A stretch of 64,000 nt of DNA from JBQTGK01 sp052400665 (GTDB lineage Bacteria; Bacteroidota; Bacteroidia; Bacteroidales; Marinifilaceae): assembly GCA_052400665.1 (NCBI GenBank), contig JBQTGK010000017.1; one strand, 5' to 3'. Below are positions 33,766 to 43,962 of this stretch, one piece after another. The first letter of the stretch is position 1; every line of letters begins with the position of its first letter. The notes under the pieces are model-generated. The model saw only the letters and a list, made by a program, of their open reading frames with translations, searched no databases and was not told the DNA's origin. The position numbers and the translations under genes were made by a program.

Positions 33766-34664
33766 TTGAATAAACCCGATTGTAATCTTGTTCTGTGATG
33801 AAATTTATATACAAAATCAATAAGCGGTGTTATCACGAATTGTGTTCCGTAATTACTATCTAAATAAGATAATTTATAGCCTGCCGAAAGCGAAAACCTA
33901 CTGTTTTTGTGCCAGTGAATTTTAGCTTGATTTTCCACAGCCCATTCTCCATTAAAATTAATATTATAGTAATCTGCATTTATGGAGAAATTAAAATTTT
34001 TATACATATTACCAGCTAGTTCTAATCCCGTAAAATAGAGTTTATTGCCAGAATAAAAACTTGCTGTACGCTGATATAAAAAGTAATAATCAAGAACAGG
34101 CATTTCCTGATCTCCGGTTTTTAAGGAAAAATCAATTCCAAACCTTGCACTAAGAATTAAATCTGGAATTCGGATAATGCAATCGGGCGCTTCAGGATTT
34201 AAAATACGACTTACAATTATTTCGTTTCTAAAAGTAAAAATATGTGGAATTTTGGCTGATTTTGGTAGCTGATTCTGAAAAGAACTTTTCCGCATCCATT
34301 TTAAACCTGGTGTTGGATAATAAAATGTATGCTGGCTCGAAAGGATAGTTTTTTTTCCTATCCATTGGTGCTTGAAACCTAAATTTGGAGCAAAGGGAAA
34401 TAATAATAAATGTGAATTAATTTCTGTTTTTGGATAGTTACCATAGCGGCTAATTGCTAATGCACTTAAGTAGATTTCGTACATAGGAACAACTTTAGCA
34501 CCTCTTTCTGTCCAGGTATTATAGTAATCAATTCTTGGAGTGCCCGGTTGAATTTTATTTGCATAATCAGAATACTGGTTCGCATGTATATTAATTTTAC
34601 CATTATACTGAGCACTTACTGTTAAGGTACAGATACATAAAAGTAAAATATTTATAATTCTCAT
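33759..34664 (-). CDS. Exported protein, probable outer-membrane beta-barrel
   Basis: A 301-residue protein with a signal peptide (MRIINILLLCICTLTVSAQ). The rest is rich in alternating aromatic/polar strands (for example FNFSINADYYNINF, FSLSAGYKLSYLD, FVYKFHHRTRL) with many Tyr and Phe, as in outer-membrane barrels. It ends LQSGLFKN rather than in a terminal Phe/Trp, so barrel assembly is not certain. No function is recognised. It is monocistronic. Confidence 0.65.
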   Translation of the reverse strand: MRIINILLLCICTLTVSAQYNGKINIHANQYSDYANKIQPGTPRIDYYNTWTERGAKVVPMYEIYLSALAISRYGNYPKTEINSHLLLFPFAPNLGFKHQWIGKKTILSSQHTFYYPTPGLKWMRKSSFQNQLPKSAKIPHIFTFRNEIIVSRILNPEAPDCIIRIPDLILSARFGIDFSLKTGDQEMPVLDYYFLYQRTASFYSGNKLYFTGLELAGNMYKNFNFSINADYYNINFNGEWAVENQAKIHWHKNSRFSLSAGYKLSYLDSNYGTQFVITPLIDFVYKFHHRTRLQSGLFKN

Positions 34665-34905
34665 ATTTAATATTTTATATCAAATATATCTAATTATAAT
34701 TAATATTTAATAATCAAATTTATGCTACTTACCGATAAAATGTGATTGCTTACCTAAAAATTATCTTTTTTTACTTCCTAGCTCTCTATTTTTATATTTA
34801 AATAGACTAAAAGTTAAATACAATTGTTTACTAAGAAATTATTAAATCCGGAAACTTTTAAATTCTTTATAGTTTCCGAAGTTTTTACTTCCTTATATTT
34901 GTAAT

Positions 34906-35513
34906 ATGAGTGATTTAAAGGAATATATTGTTACTAAATCGTGGCATTTATTTTCTAAAAATGGAATTAGAAATGTTACAATGGATGATATTGCCAATAA
35001 AATGAGGATATCAAAAAAACAATTTATCGTTTTTTTAAAAACAAATCGGATCTGGTAGAACAAGCTTTAGATTGGCAATTTGAAAATCCTATTTTCTCAT
35101 TTAATTCTAAAAAAATATCTAAACTAAATGCTATAGATCAGTATGTTGAGTTTTATAGGTTTATTACAAAACAAATTAATAACAAAGAGCATAAGCTGCA
35201 ATACGATTTAAAAAAGTACTACCCATTACTTTGGAGTAAGTTTAATTTGAAGAATATCAGTAGGTTTAAGAATGAATTAAGTGGTAATTTACAGCAAGGA
35301 ATAAAGGAAGGACTTTATCGAAAGGAATTAAATATAGAATTTATAAGTAAAACAATGGCTCGTTTGTATTTGAGTATGACTTTGGTTGATGATTATATTT
35401 TTCAAAAGGAAGATATTTTAAATTTCAATTACCATAAAGAATTAGGAATCTACCATTTATATGGAGTATGCACATCAAAAGGAATAGAATACTTTAAAAC
35501 TAAACTAATATAG
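34906..35513 (+). pseudogene. TetR-family regulator broken by a frameshift in a poly-A run
   Basis: From ATG 34906 the first frame gives the TetR HTH (SDLKEYIVTKSWHLFSKNG, then VTMDDIANKMRISKK) and then runs into a stop. The family's expected continuation TIYRFFKNKSDLVEQAL is present one frame over. One extra A in the seven-A run at 35013-35019 restores a full protein of about 202 residues that ends at 35513 with a normal ligand domain. This can be a sequencing error, a phase-variable tract or a true loss of function. The gene directly precedes the tolC-hlyD-RND operon with 10 bp between, and presumably represses it. If it is really broken, the efflux system would be derepressed. Confidence 0.85.
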
Positions 35514-35523
35514 ATTATAACTA

Positions 35524-36894
35524 ATGAAAAATATCCTATTATTAATATTGGTTATTTTTTTTGGTCTCAGTTACCAAACGCAAGCACAAACTGAGGTCAA
35601 AGAATATTTTAGCCTAAGCGAAGCACAGGATTTTGCTTTAAAAAACTCATATTCGGTTAAAGGTACCGATTATGATTTGCAAGTTGCCAGGAAGAAAGTT
35701 TGGGAAACCATTGCCGATGGTTTACCTCAAATTGATTTTTCGGCTGATTATACAAATAATTTAAAATTAAGTAAGTCTCCATTGCCTGTCGAGTTTGCTA
35801 ATGTTATTAGAGCAATGAGTGGCGAACCTACTTCCGATGAACCTATGTTTGTATCCTTTGCTCAGCAATATTCCGGTTCGGCAGGAATTACTGTAAATCA
35901 GAAAATATTTGATGGTTCTTATATCGTGGGTACAATGGCGGCCAAAGTGTATTTACAGCTTTCTAAAGATCAGAAAGAAAAATCCGAAATAGAGATTAAA
36001 GATGCAGTTGCACAAGCATATTATACCGTATTGGTTGCCAAAGAGAATTATAAAACAATAAAGGATAATCTTGAGATTAACGAGAAGCTATTAAAAGAAA
36101 TAGAAGCATACTATGAAAATGGTTTTCGAGAAGAGTTGGATGTTGATCAGATTCGTTTGAATCGTAACAATGCGAAAACCAATTTATCGGATGCTAAAAG
36201 AGCTATTCGCACCGCGCTAATTGTTCTGAAATTTACAATGGGAATTGATGTTGACAAGCAAATTGAATTGACAAATACTTTAGCAAGTTTAGTTGATCCC
36301 ATTAGGTCGGTAATCCCTGCAATTTCGACTTATGATGTTTCGAATCATATCGATTATAAAATTATGAGTACGCAGTTAAAGGCTCAGGATTTATTAATAA
36401 AAAATGAACAAGCAGCCTACTTGCCAAATATCTCGGCATTTTATACATACAATAAAAATACCAGTACCGATTATTCTAATGTATTAAAATCGGAAGTTCC
36501 CTGGTTTAACTCATCCATATTAGGATTTAAAGTTAGTATGCCAATTTTTTCGGCTGGCAAAAGAAGATCTCGCGTAAAGCAACAAAAAATTGAATATTTA
36601 AATCTCGAGAATAATCTTTTAATGACCGAGCAAAATCTTAAAAAAGATTTAAGTATTTCGTTTTCGAACTTGTTAAATGCTCAGGAAAAATATGAAAATG
36701 ATAGCGAGGGTTCTAAAATTGCGAAGAGAATATACGATAGAACACGAATTAAATTTAACGAAGGAATTTCTACCAGCACAGAATTATCCGAAAACGAAAA
36801 ACAATATATCGATGCTCATGCAGCATATATAAACTCAACACTTATGTTGTTGAATTCTAAAATTGCTTTCGATAAAGCATTGAGTAAACTATAA
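35524..36894 (+). CDS. TolC-family outer-membrane efflux channel
   Basis: A 456-residue protein with a signal peptide (MKNILLLILVIFFGLSYQTQ) and the paired helical repeats of TolC-type proteins: two copies of a long coiled-coil half, with LSEAQDFALKNSYSVKG at the start and SIAKRIYDRTRIKFNEGIST in the second half. It forms the outer-membrane exit duct of the tripartite pump encoded by the next two genes. It starts 10 bp after the TetR-family frame ends and shares its operon. Confidence 0.93.
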   Translation: MKNILLLILVIFFGLSYQTQAQTEVKEYFSLSEAQDFALKNSYSVKGTDYDLQVARKKVWETIADGLPQIDFSADYTNNLKLSKSPLPVEFANVIRAMSGEPTSDEPMFVSFAQQYSGSAGITVNQKIFDGSYIVGTMAAKVYLQLSKDQKEKSEIEIKDAVAQAYYTVLVAKENYKTIKDNLEINEKLLKEIEAYYENGFREELDVDQIRLNRNNAKTNLSDAKRAIRTALIVLKFTMGIDVDKQIELTNTLASLVDPIRSVIPAISTYDVSNHIDYKIMSTQLKAQDLLIKNEQAAYLPNISAFYTYNKNTSTDYSNVLKSEVPWFNSSILGFKVSMPIFSAGKRRSRVKQQKIEYLNLENNLLMTEQNLKKDLSISFSNLLNAQEKYENDSEGSKIAKRIYDRTRIKFNEGISTSTELSENEKQYIDAHAAYINSTLMLLNSKIAFDKALSKL

Positions 36895-36922
36895 TTGATT
36901 AAATCCTACAAAAGATATAAAA

Positions 36923-38044
36923 ATGAAAAAATTAATTGTTGCACTAATGATTCCGCTTTTATTTGCATGCTCTTCTAAAGATGCAGAAAAGGATTTAAGC
37001 AATGCCGAACAGCTAAAAAAATACAAAAGTGAATTTGCTATTTTGAAAAAGAAAATTTCGATTCTCGAGAAAAAAATTAAAAGCGAAAATCAGGAGGAAG
37101 ACAAAGTAAATGTTCTGGTTTCGGATTTAAAAACTTCTAAATTTGAGCATTTTATACAGGTAACAGGAAATGTTGAAGCTGATAAAAATATTACAATTAC
37201 CCCTGAAGCTGCAGGAAATATCATTTCTATTGATGTGGTAGAAGGACAGCGCGTAAATAAAGGAGATGTGTTGGGAAGATTGAATACCTCACAAATTCAA
37301 CGTACTATCGACGAAGTAAAAACCAATCTCGATCTTACAAGAACAATATTCGAAAGACAGGAAAGACTTTGGAATCAGAAAATAGGTTCTGAAATAGAGT
37401 ATTTGCAGGCTAAAACCAATAAAGAATCATTGGAAAGAAATTTAGAAGCTCTCGAGGCTCAGAAAGATATGGCAATTATTACTGCACCTTTTAAAGGTAT
37501 TATCGACCAAATTCATCAAAAGAAAGGAGAGTTGGCTGGTCCTTCTATTCCTTTTGCTCAATTGGTAAATATCGATAAAGTATATGTAGAAGGTGATGTA
37601 TCAGAAAAATATCTTAATCATATTAAAGCCGGAGCTATTGTTCAACTTAATTTTCCAGCTATTGATCTGGATATTGAAGCTCCAATTTTTCGTACATCTA
37701 ATGTAATCGATCCAGGAAATAGAAGTTTTCAAGTAAGAATTAACTTAAATAATTCGAAGCATAAAATTAAGCCTAATTTGATTTCTATAATGAAAATTAA
37801 GGATTATGAAATTGATAATGCAATGGTGGTTCCCTCTATTATTATTAAGAAAGACTTTGAAGGAACTTATTTGTATTTGGCAAAAAAAGAGGGTGATCAT
37901 TTAATTGCAAAGAAAACTTACATTAAAATTTCCAGAACTTATAACAATCTGTCACTGGTAGAATCGGGATTAAAATTAGGTGATAAAATTATTACCGAAG
38001 GATTTTCTCAGGTTGTTAACGGAACGCTAATTAGCTATAAGTAA
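36923..38044 (+). CDS. RND efflux periplasmic adaptor (HlyD-type), lipoprotein
   Basis: A 373-residue membrane-fusion protein. MKKLIVALMIPLLFACSS is a lipoprotein signal with Cys. A short coiled-coil (about 30-60) precedes the barrel-sandwich half-motif (GNVEADKNITITPEAAGNII and the second half with KGDVLGRL), a helical hairpin, the beta-barrel domain and the membrane-proximal end. It links the RND pump to the TolC channel. The extra N-terminal coiled-coil is common in Bacteroidota adaptors. Confidence 0.93.
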   Translation: MKKLIVALMIPLLFACSSKDAEKDLSNAEQLKKYKSEFAILKKKISILEKKIKSENQEEDKVNVLVSDLKTSKFEHFIQVTGNVEADKNITITPEAAGNIISIDVVEGQRVNKGDVLGRLNTSQIQRTIDEVKTNLDLTRTIFERQERLWNQKIGSEIEYLQAKTNKESLERNLEALEAQKDMAIITAPFKGIIDQIHQKKGELAGPSIPFAQLVNIDKVYVEGDVSEKYLNHIKAGAIVQLNFPAIDLDIEAPIFRTSNVIDPGNRSFQVRINLNNSKHKIKPNLISIMKIKDYEIDNAMVVPSIIIKKDFEGTYLYLAKKEGDHLIAKKTYIKISRTYNNLSLVESGLKLGDKIITEGFSQVVNGTLISYK

Positions 38045-38055
38045 TTCGAAAAAAA

Positions 38056-41000
38056 ATGGATAAAATTAAAGATACAACTACTTCCGAGAATATTCATCGG
38101 GAGTTTAAACCCACATTTGGAGCTTTAAAGAATAAGAATTCTATTTTTATTCTTACAGCTATTCTGGTTATGTTCGGGTGGTTTTCATATAAAAGTATGC
38201 CCAGGGAATATTTTCCTGAAGTGGTAATTCCAAATATCATGATTTCTACTCCTTATCCGGGAAACTCTCCTGTGGATATTGAGAATTTAGTAACTCGTCC
38301 CATCGAGAAAGAACTAAAATCGCTAAAAGGAGTTAAAAAATTAAGCTCGGCTTCTTACGAAGATATGAGTTTAATTGTAGTCGAATTTAATACGAATGTA
38401 CTTGTTAAACAAGCTCTTCAGGACACTAAGGATAAGGTAGATAAATCTTTAAGCGAATTGCCGGACGATTTAGATACAGACCCAATTGTTGAGGATATCG
38501 ATTTTGCCGATTTCCCAATTATGAGCGTTAACCTTTCTGGTGATTTTGGTTTGGATGATTTAAAAGAATTTGCAGAAGAACTGCAGGATAAGTTTGAAGC
38601 TCTTCCCGAAGTTTCCGAAGCCGATATTAAAGGTATCGATGAAAGAGAAATTAAAATTAATGCCGATCTTCATAAAATGGAAGCTAACAATGTTAGTTTT
38701 CATGATATAGAAACGGCTATTAGCGACGAAAATGTAACTGTTAGTGCCGGTACATTAATTACCGATAATACCAGAAGAAGTATTCGTACCAGTGCCGACT
38801 TTGTTAATATGCAGCAAATAGAAAACACAATTGTAAAGGTTGTAAATGGGAGAGTGGTTTACCTAAAAGATGTTGCCGAAGTTGAAGATGGATACGAAGA
38901 ACTTTCCTCTATTTCACGATTGGATAATCATCCGGTAGTATCATTATCTATTACCAAAAAATCGGGTGAAAACCTTTTGGCTGCAACCGATCAGATCCAC
39001 AAAATTATTAGTCAGGAAAAAGTAAATGGAACCCTTCCTCGTGGATTAGTAGTTACTGTTACCAACGATACTTCGGAAGATGTAAGAGGACAAGTTGCCG
39101 ATTTAGAGAACTCTATTATTATGGGAATGCTGCTGGTAATTCTTATTCTTTATCTTTTTATGGGATTAAGAAATGCACTTTTCTCGGGTTTGGCCATTCC
39201 AATGTCTATGCTTATTTCTTTTATTCTTCTTAATCAGCTTGGATATACGGTTAATCAAATGATCCTTTTTTCTTTGATTTTAGCTCTTGGAATGCTGGTT
39301 GATAATGCCATTGTGGTAGTCGAAAATGTGTATCGATTGCACGAAGAAGGTCTTTCTAAGTTGGAAGCAACCAAAAAAGGTGTTAGCGAAATTGCCGGAC
39401 CAATTATCTCATCAACAGCAACTACTTTGGCGGCATTTTTTCCACTTTTATTATGGGGTGGTATTATGGGTGAGTTTATGAAATATTTGCCAATCACGTT
39501 AATTGTGGTGCTTTCTTCCTCTTTATTTGTTGCATTAATTTTAAATCCGGTTTTTACTGCCAGTTTTGTTAAAATAGATGATGTGAACAAGAGGATGGAT
39601 AAGAAAAAATACCTTATTATAGCGTCTGTCTTTTTAATTGTTTCTGTTCCATTTTATTTAATGAAAATGTTTGGTGGCCTGGAAAGCTATTTAACAGCAA
39701 ATATTTTTGCGGTAATCGGTTTACTTATTCTTTTAAATCTTGCTGTACTTAAACCTTTTGCCCGTTGGTTTCAAACAGTTTTTTTAATTGTTCTTGAGAA
39801 CAGATATGAAAAAACATTGCGTTTTGCACTGAAAGGAGTTCGCCCGTTATTATTTTTTACAGGAACATTTTTATTAATGATTGGCTCCATAGGTTTCTAT
39901 TTTAGTACCAATCCATTATTTGTATTTTTTCCTGATAATGATCCAAAATCGGTGTACATAACAATGGAATTACCGTTGGGAACCGATATTCATAAAACCA
40001 ACGAATTAACCGAAAGAGTTGAGAATATTGTTAATAAAATAATGTATCCTTACATGGGTATTGTTCGATCAATATCTACCAATGTTGGTTCGGGTAAAGG
40101 TGGAATGTTTACAGCAAGCAGGGCCGCTAATAAATCTTTAACTACTATTTCTTTTGTAGAGTTTAAAGAGAGAGGTGGACTTAGTACTTCTGATATTATG
40201 AAAGAGTTGACTAGTGCTTTTGAGGGATTTATTGGTGCTAAAATATTCGTAGAGAAAGACGATCAGGGACCTCCGGTTGGATATCCTGTTAATATTGAAA
40301 TATCGGGTGATGATTTTGAACAATTATTAAAAGAGGCTAATCGTGTTAAACAAATGCTCGATGAAGATAGAATTGCTGGCGTTGAAGAATTAAAACTGGA
40401 TTTAGATCAAGGGAAACCCGAAATGCTAATTAATATCGATCGCGATAAGGTTCGTCGTTTTGGTTTGTCAACAAATCAGGTGGCAAGAGCTCTTCGAAAT
40501 TCATTATACGGACTCGAAGTATCTAAATTTAAAGATGGAGAAGATGAATATGATATTATGCTTCGTCTTAGCGATAAATACAGATATGATGTTCCGGCAT
40601 TAATGAACCAAAAGATAAGTGTGATGAGTCCTGTGAGCAATAAAATGGTTCAGGTACCCATTTCGGCTGTTGCCGATTATTCGTATGGTTCAACCTACGA
40701 ACGAATAAACAGAATTGAGAATACTCGGGTGGTTACCATTTATTCTAATGTTAAGGAAGGATATAATGCAAATATTATAAATGCGAGAGTTAGAGAGTTG
40801 CTTAGCGATTTTGAAATGTCGAAAGGATATACTTATAAACTTACTGGCGAACAGGAGGAACAGGAAGAAACACAAGCATTTTTAACTCAGGCTTTAATGA
40901 TTGCTCTGGCCTTAATTACCTTAATTCTTGTTACTCAATTTAATTCGGCAGTAAAACCAATAATTATAATGATTACTGTATTATTTAGTACCATTGGCGT

Positions 41001-41493
41001 ATTCCTTGGCTTAGGAATTTTTCAGATGCCTTTTGTAATTTTAATGACAGGAATTGGAATTATTTCTTTAGCTGGAATTGTTGTTAATAATGGAATTGTT
41101 CTGGTCGATTATATCGATTTACTTCGTAAACGTAAAATCGAAAATACAGATATGACAGGTCGTAAATATTTGAATTCTACTGAAGAGGTTGATTGTATAG
41201 CCATGGCAGGAAAAACTCGTTTGAGACCTGTATTACTTACAGCAATAACTACTGTACTTGGTTTGCTTCCTCTTGCTGTTGGTATGAATTTCGATTTTGC
41301 AACCTTGTTTAAAGACTTTAACCCTCATTTATCTTTTGGAAGTGATAGTACAGCTTTTTGGGGACCAATGTCGTGGACAGTAATATTTGGTTTAACGGTT
41401 GCCACCTTTTTAACCCTCGTAATTGCACCAGTAATGTTTCGTTTGGCTACACAAGTAGAGCATAAATTTTATAAACTATTTCAAAAGAAATAA
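38056..41493 (+). CDS. RND-family efflux pump permease
   Basis: A 1145-residue RND transporter with the standard layout: a membrane helix near residue 30, first porter loop, a six-helix bundle, a second porter loop and a second six-helix bundle. The proton relay helix reads LALGMLVDNAIVVVENVYRL: the classic pair of Asp in TM4 is replaced by Asp-Asn, a variant seen in many pumps of this phylum. GISKEV-like and porter motifs are intact. It exports drugs or lipids with proton energy through the adaptor and TolC genes upstream. It is the last gene of the operon; the substrate is unknown. Confidence 0.94.
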   Translation: MDKIKDTTTSENIHREFKPTFGALKNKNSIFILTAILVMFGWFSYKSMPREYFPEVVIPNIMISTPYPGNSPVDIENLVTRPIEKELKSLKGVKKLSSASYEDMSLIVVEFNTNVLVKQALQDTKDKVDKSLSELPDDLDTDPIVEDIDFADFPIMSVNLSGDFGLDDLKEFAEELQDKFEALPEVSEADIKGIDEREIKINADLHKMEANNVSFHDIETAISDENVTVSAGTLITDNTRRSIRTSADFVNMQQIENTIVKVVNGRVVYLKDVAEVEDGYEELSSISRLDNHPVVSLSITKKSGENLLAATDQIHKIISQEKVNGTLPRGLVVTVTNDTSEDVRGQVADLENSIIMGMLLVILILYLFMGLRNALFSGLAIPMSMLISFILLNQLGYTVNQMILFSLILALGMLVDNAIVVVENVYRLHEEGLSKLEATKKGVSEIAGPIISSTATTLAAFFPLLLWGGIMGEFMKYLPITLIVVLSSSLFVALILNPVFTASFVKIDDVNKRMDKKKYLIIASVFLIVSVPFYLMKMFGGLESYLTANIFAVIGLLILLNLAVLKPFARWFQTVFLIVLENRYEKTLRFALKGVRPLLFFTGTFLLMIGSIGFYFSTNPLFVFFPDNDPKSVYITMELPLGTDIHKTNELTERVENIVNKIMYPYMGIVRSISTNVGSGKGGMFTASRAANKSLTTISFVEFKERGGLSTSDIMKELTSAFEGFIGAKIFVEKDDQGPPVGYPVNIEISGDDFEQLLKEANRVKQMLDEDRIAGVEELKLDLDQGKPEMLINIDRDKVRRFGLSTNQVARALRNSLYGLEVSKFKDGEDEYDIMLRLSDKYRYDVPALMNQKISVMSPVSNKMVQVPISAVADYSYGSTYERINRIENTRVVTIYSNVKEGYNANIINARVRELLSDFEMSKGYTYKLTGEQEEQEETQAFLTQALMIALALITLILVTQFNSAVKPIIIMITVLFSTIGVFLGLGIFQMPFVILMTGIGIISLAGIVVNNGIVLVDYIDLLRKRKIENTDMTGRKYLNSTEEVDCIAMAGKTRLRPVLLTAITTVLGLLPLAVGMNFDFATLFKDFNPHLSFGSDSTAFWGPMSWTVIFGLTVATFLTLVIAPVMFRLATQVEHKFYKLFQKK

Positions 41494-41836
41494 ATTAAAT
41501 AATTCCCTTTTTTTATAAAGGGAAAATTACTGGCTTTTATACTAAACAAAATACCTATATAAAATTATCTTTACTGATTTTCTAAAAACTTATTTCAGAG
41601 ATATAAGTTGATATAAATAGTAATAAAGTTCTGAAAGTGGCGTTTTTAGTTTAAAAGCTATAAAAAATTAAATTCAAATTTTAATCCTAAAAAATGATCT
41701 GTTCATCTATAAAAATATAGGGTAAATAAAATCTGATAGAAGCATTTTGTGTGTCAATATAATAATTCGTAAATTTTTAAATGTGAGTTTGTAGATAAGG
41801 ATAGCTCAATTAATCATATATATTAAACCTTTAGCC
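41494..41836. other. Intergenic region after the efflux operon
   Basis: 343 bp, AT-rich. A weak A/T-rich palindrome (CCCTTTTTTTATAAAGGG near 41506-41523) right after the pump stop may act as a terminator. Nothing else was recognised. Confidence 0.4.
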
Positions 41837-42427
41837 ATGGAAATCATTTCGATGATATTACAAATATTAATTCTAACTGCTCTGGTATTTGTTATTTCTT
41901 TTCTGATACAGGAAAAAAGAAATACTGTATCAGGATTAGAAGAAGTAGCAACTGATACGCAATTAGAAGAAGAGAATCATGTTATTGCTGTATCTGATGA
42001 GAAACGCGAAGAATTTTTAAGAATTAATTCTTTTTTCATGAAAATTTTATGCGAAAAAAAGAGCAAGAGTAATTTTAAGAAACTGCAAAAAGAGTTTTTA
42101 GATTTAGGCACGCGTCTTTATTATTTAGCTTCGGAACCTACCATCAGAAAGTTTTTAGAATTTAAATCGCTTAGTTCTTTTGTTGAAGGAACGGTGCATG
42201 AACATAAAATTGCTCTTCTTTGGTTTGCCGAATTTAATGTGTTGCTTAGAAAAGATTTGGGACTTAAAACCTCTCCTGAATTAATAAAAGATTATTTGAA
42301 TATTGTTCTTACTTTTTGGGATGAAGAAGAAATGGAAAAGGGGGAGTTAAATGATTTAAAAAATCAACTTGCCGACTCTATAGATAATTATTTTAGTGTT
42401 TTTAATGTTGGAACTTCATTAAACTAA
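41837..42427 (+). CDS. Membrane-anchored hypothetical protein
   Basis: A 196-residue protein with one N-terminal membrane segment (MEIISMILQILILTALVFVI) followed by a helical, acidic cytoplasmic-type domain, for example KLQKEFLDLGTRLYYLASEP and TVHEHKIALLWFAEFNVLLR. No family is recognised. It is monocistronic, closed by a strong hairpin shared with the convergent gene. Confidence 0.65.
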   Translation: MEIISMILQILILTALVFVISFLIQEKRNTVSGLEEVATDTQLEEENHVIAVSDEKREEFLRINSFFMKILCEKKSKSNFKKLQKEFLDLGTRLYYLASEPTIRKFLEFKSLSSFVEGTVHEHKIALLWFAEFNVLLRKDLGLKTSPELIKDYLNIVLTFWDEEEMEKGELNDLKNQLADSIDNYFSVFNVGTSLN

Positions 42428-42454
42428 AAAAGTGCCGAAAGGCACTTTTTTATT
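42428..42454. terminator. Terminator between convergent genes
   Basis: AAAAGTGCC (42428-42436) and GGCACTTTT (42441-42449) pair around a GAAA tetraloop, followed by TTTT on the plus strand; AAAA precedes it for the minus strand. Confidence 0.85.
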
Positions 42455-43866
42455 TATTTTTTCATCTGGTAACATCTTACCCAGTCTATTTCTAATTCCG
42501 AATTTAAATTATTACTTGCGTTTTTAACAGCAATACAGAAATTTAAATACATCGACTCCTGAGGTATTCCTTCCTTTATAATTTTAACGCTTACATCGTT
42601 AATTTTCCATTCCAATTTATCAGCACTCCAATCAAGAGTGTAAATATAATAGCCTTTGCTTAAATCTATCCCTTTTACCTTAAATTCATTTTTTTGTGGT
42701 GATTTCTCGTTTCCCCAAAAATTTCCGAACATGAGTTTACCTTCATTGGCGGTTTTTAGTACATCAATATGAGGAAGAATTTTATTGGATACCATCCAAA
42801 ATGAATTTTGAACTTGAGAATGATTTTTTAATTTAATTTTAGCTTCGAATTTTCCATACTTTTGTTTGAATGAATTTCCGGTATTTATAATAGCCGAAGT
42901 ATATTCAAATTGTTGAGGTACAAAACCTAAATTAGGTTTCCATAATAAACCATCTTTTTTTTCTTTTCTAGCTTGTAAAACGGCCGATGTTCCTGATACT
43001 TGTATATTATCTCCATCAGTAAAAGATTGTAAATCTCCAGCTAAAGAATAAGCTTTATTTAATAGTTTATCACCCCAATAATAGCGAGTTGTCCATTTAG
43101 TTGTGTCAAGCTTATTGGTGTCAAATTCATCGGAAAAAGTAAGTTCCCATTTTTTAATTTCTTCAAATGGGTTTTTATGTTTCAATTTGAAAAATTTCAC
43201 AAATTTCTCACTTGCTTTCAATTGCTGATATTCCTGCAGCTTTTTATATTCTTTGGTTTTTTCAAATCGCTTTTTATCCTGTAGAAATTCTTTTTCTTTT
43301 AGAAAATCATCGGAACTAATTTTTTCTTCGAGCTGATAATAAGTTTTAAGATCAGATGATTTTTCTACTTCCTGATATATTCGAAGGGCTTTTGATTTTC
43401 CGAACTTAAAATATTCTTTTATACGAGCCGATGATTTTAGTCTTTTATATTCATTTAACTTATCAGCTTGTTCTTTTTTGTTAAAAGAAGATGATTTTAC
43501 AAGTGTTTCAAGATCTTTAAATCGTATTAACTCATCCGATTCGTTCAGTTGATTATAATTTGTAAGTTCTGAAGAATCTTTTAATTTAAAATAAGTTTTA
43601 AATTTTCGGGATTTTTGAAAACGCTTAAATTGCTTTTCATCCTGAAATAACTGACTTTTCTTAAAGCTTTTTCCTTCAATATTTTTCCGGTGGTTCTTAA
43701 ATTTATCGGAAAGAACATAAGTTTCGAGTTCATTAAAATGTTGTAATTCATCTGATTTTGAAAAATTTTCAAAATCTTCGAAATCACTTTTTAGTTCGTC
43801 TCTTTTTTTCTCAATGGCAACAGTATCTGATGCTCTGCGTAGTTTAGATGCTAAAAAAAAGCTCAT
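42454..43866 (-). CDS. GH16-fold protein lacking catalytic glutamates, with N-terminal repeats
   Basis: A 470-residue protein without a signal peptide. Residues about 30-230 hold three charged helical repeats of 55-65 residues, each opening like SDELxxFxxLE and closing like YFKLKxS (for example SDELIRFKDLETLVKSSSF, SSDLKTYYQLEEKISSDDF). Residues about 235-470 are a GH16/laminarinase-type jelly roll (WELTFSDEFDTNKLDTTKW; YTLDWSADKLEWKINDV; ELEIDWVRCYQ). The catalytic motif is normally ExDxxE; here it reads HIDVLK, so both Glu are lost and hydrolysis is unlikely. It may bind carbohydrate. Absence of a signal is odd for a glycan-binding protein. The family call is good; the role is unknown. Confidence 0.8.
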   Translation of the reverse strand: MSFFLASKLRRASDTVAIEKKRDELKSDFEDFENFSKSDELQHFNELETYVLSDKFKNHRKNIEGKSFKKSQLFQDEKQFKRFQKSRKFKTYFKLKDSSELTNYNQLNESDELIRFKDLETLVKSSSFNKKEQADKLNEYKRLKSSARIKEYFKFGKSKALRIYQEVEKSSDLKTYYQLEEKISSDDFLKEKEFLQDKKRFEKTKEYKKLQEYQQLKASEKFVKFFKLKHKNPFEEIKKWELTFSDEFDTNKLDTTKWTTRYYWGDKLLNKAYSLAGDLQSFTDGDNIQVSGTSAVLQARKEKKDGLLWKPNLGFVPQQFEYTSAIINTGNSFKQKYGKFEAKIKLKNHSQVQNSFWMVSNKILPHIDVLKTANEGKLMFGNFWGNEKSPQKNEFKVKGIDLSKGYYIYTLDWSADKLEWKINDVSVKIIKEGIPQESMYLNFCIAVKNASNNLNSELEIDWVRCYQMKK

Positions 43867-43962
43867 ATTATTTTAATTTCTTGGATAAAAACAATTGTCT
43901 AATTTATACATAATCGGTAAATAATCATAATCCGATTAAGTGATTAGTGTCTTAATTAAAAA

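Noticed and set aside
35524..41493. The TolC-adaptor-RND operon as novel
   Set aside because: All three proteins have the usual length and motifs; only the TetR frameshift upstream is notable.
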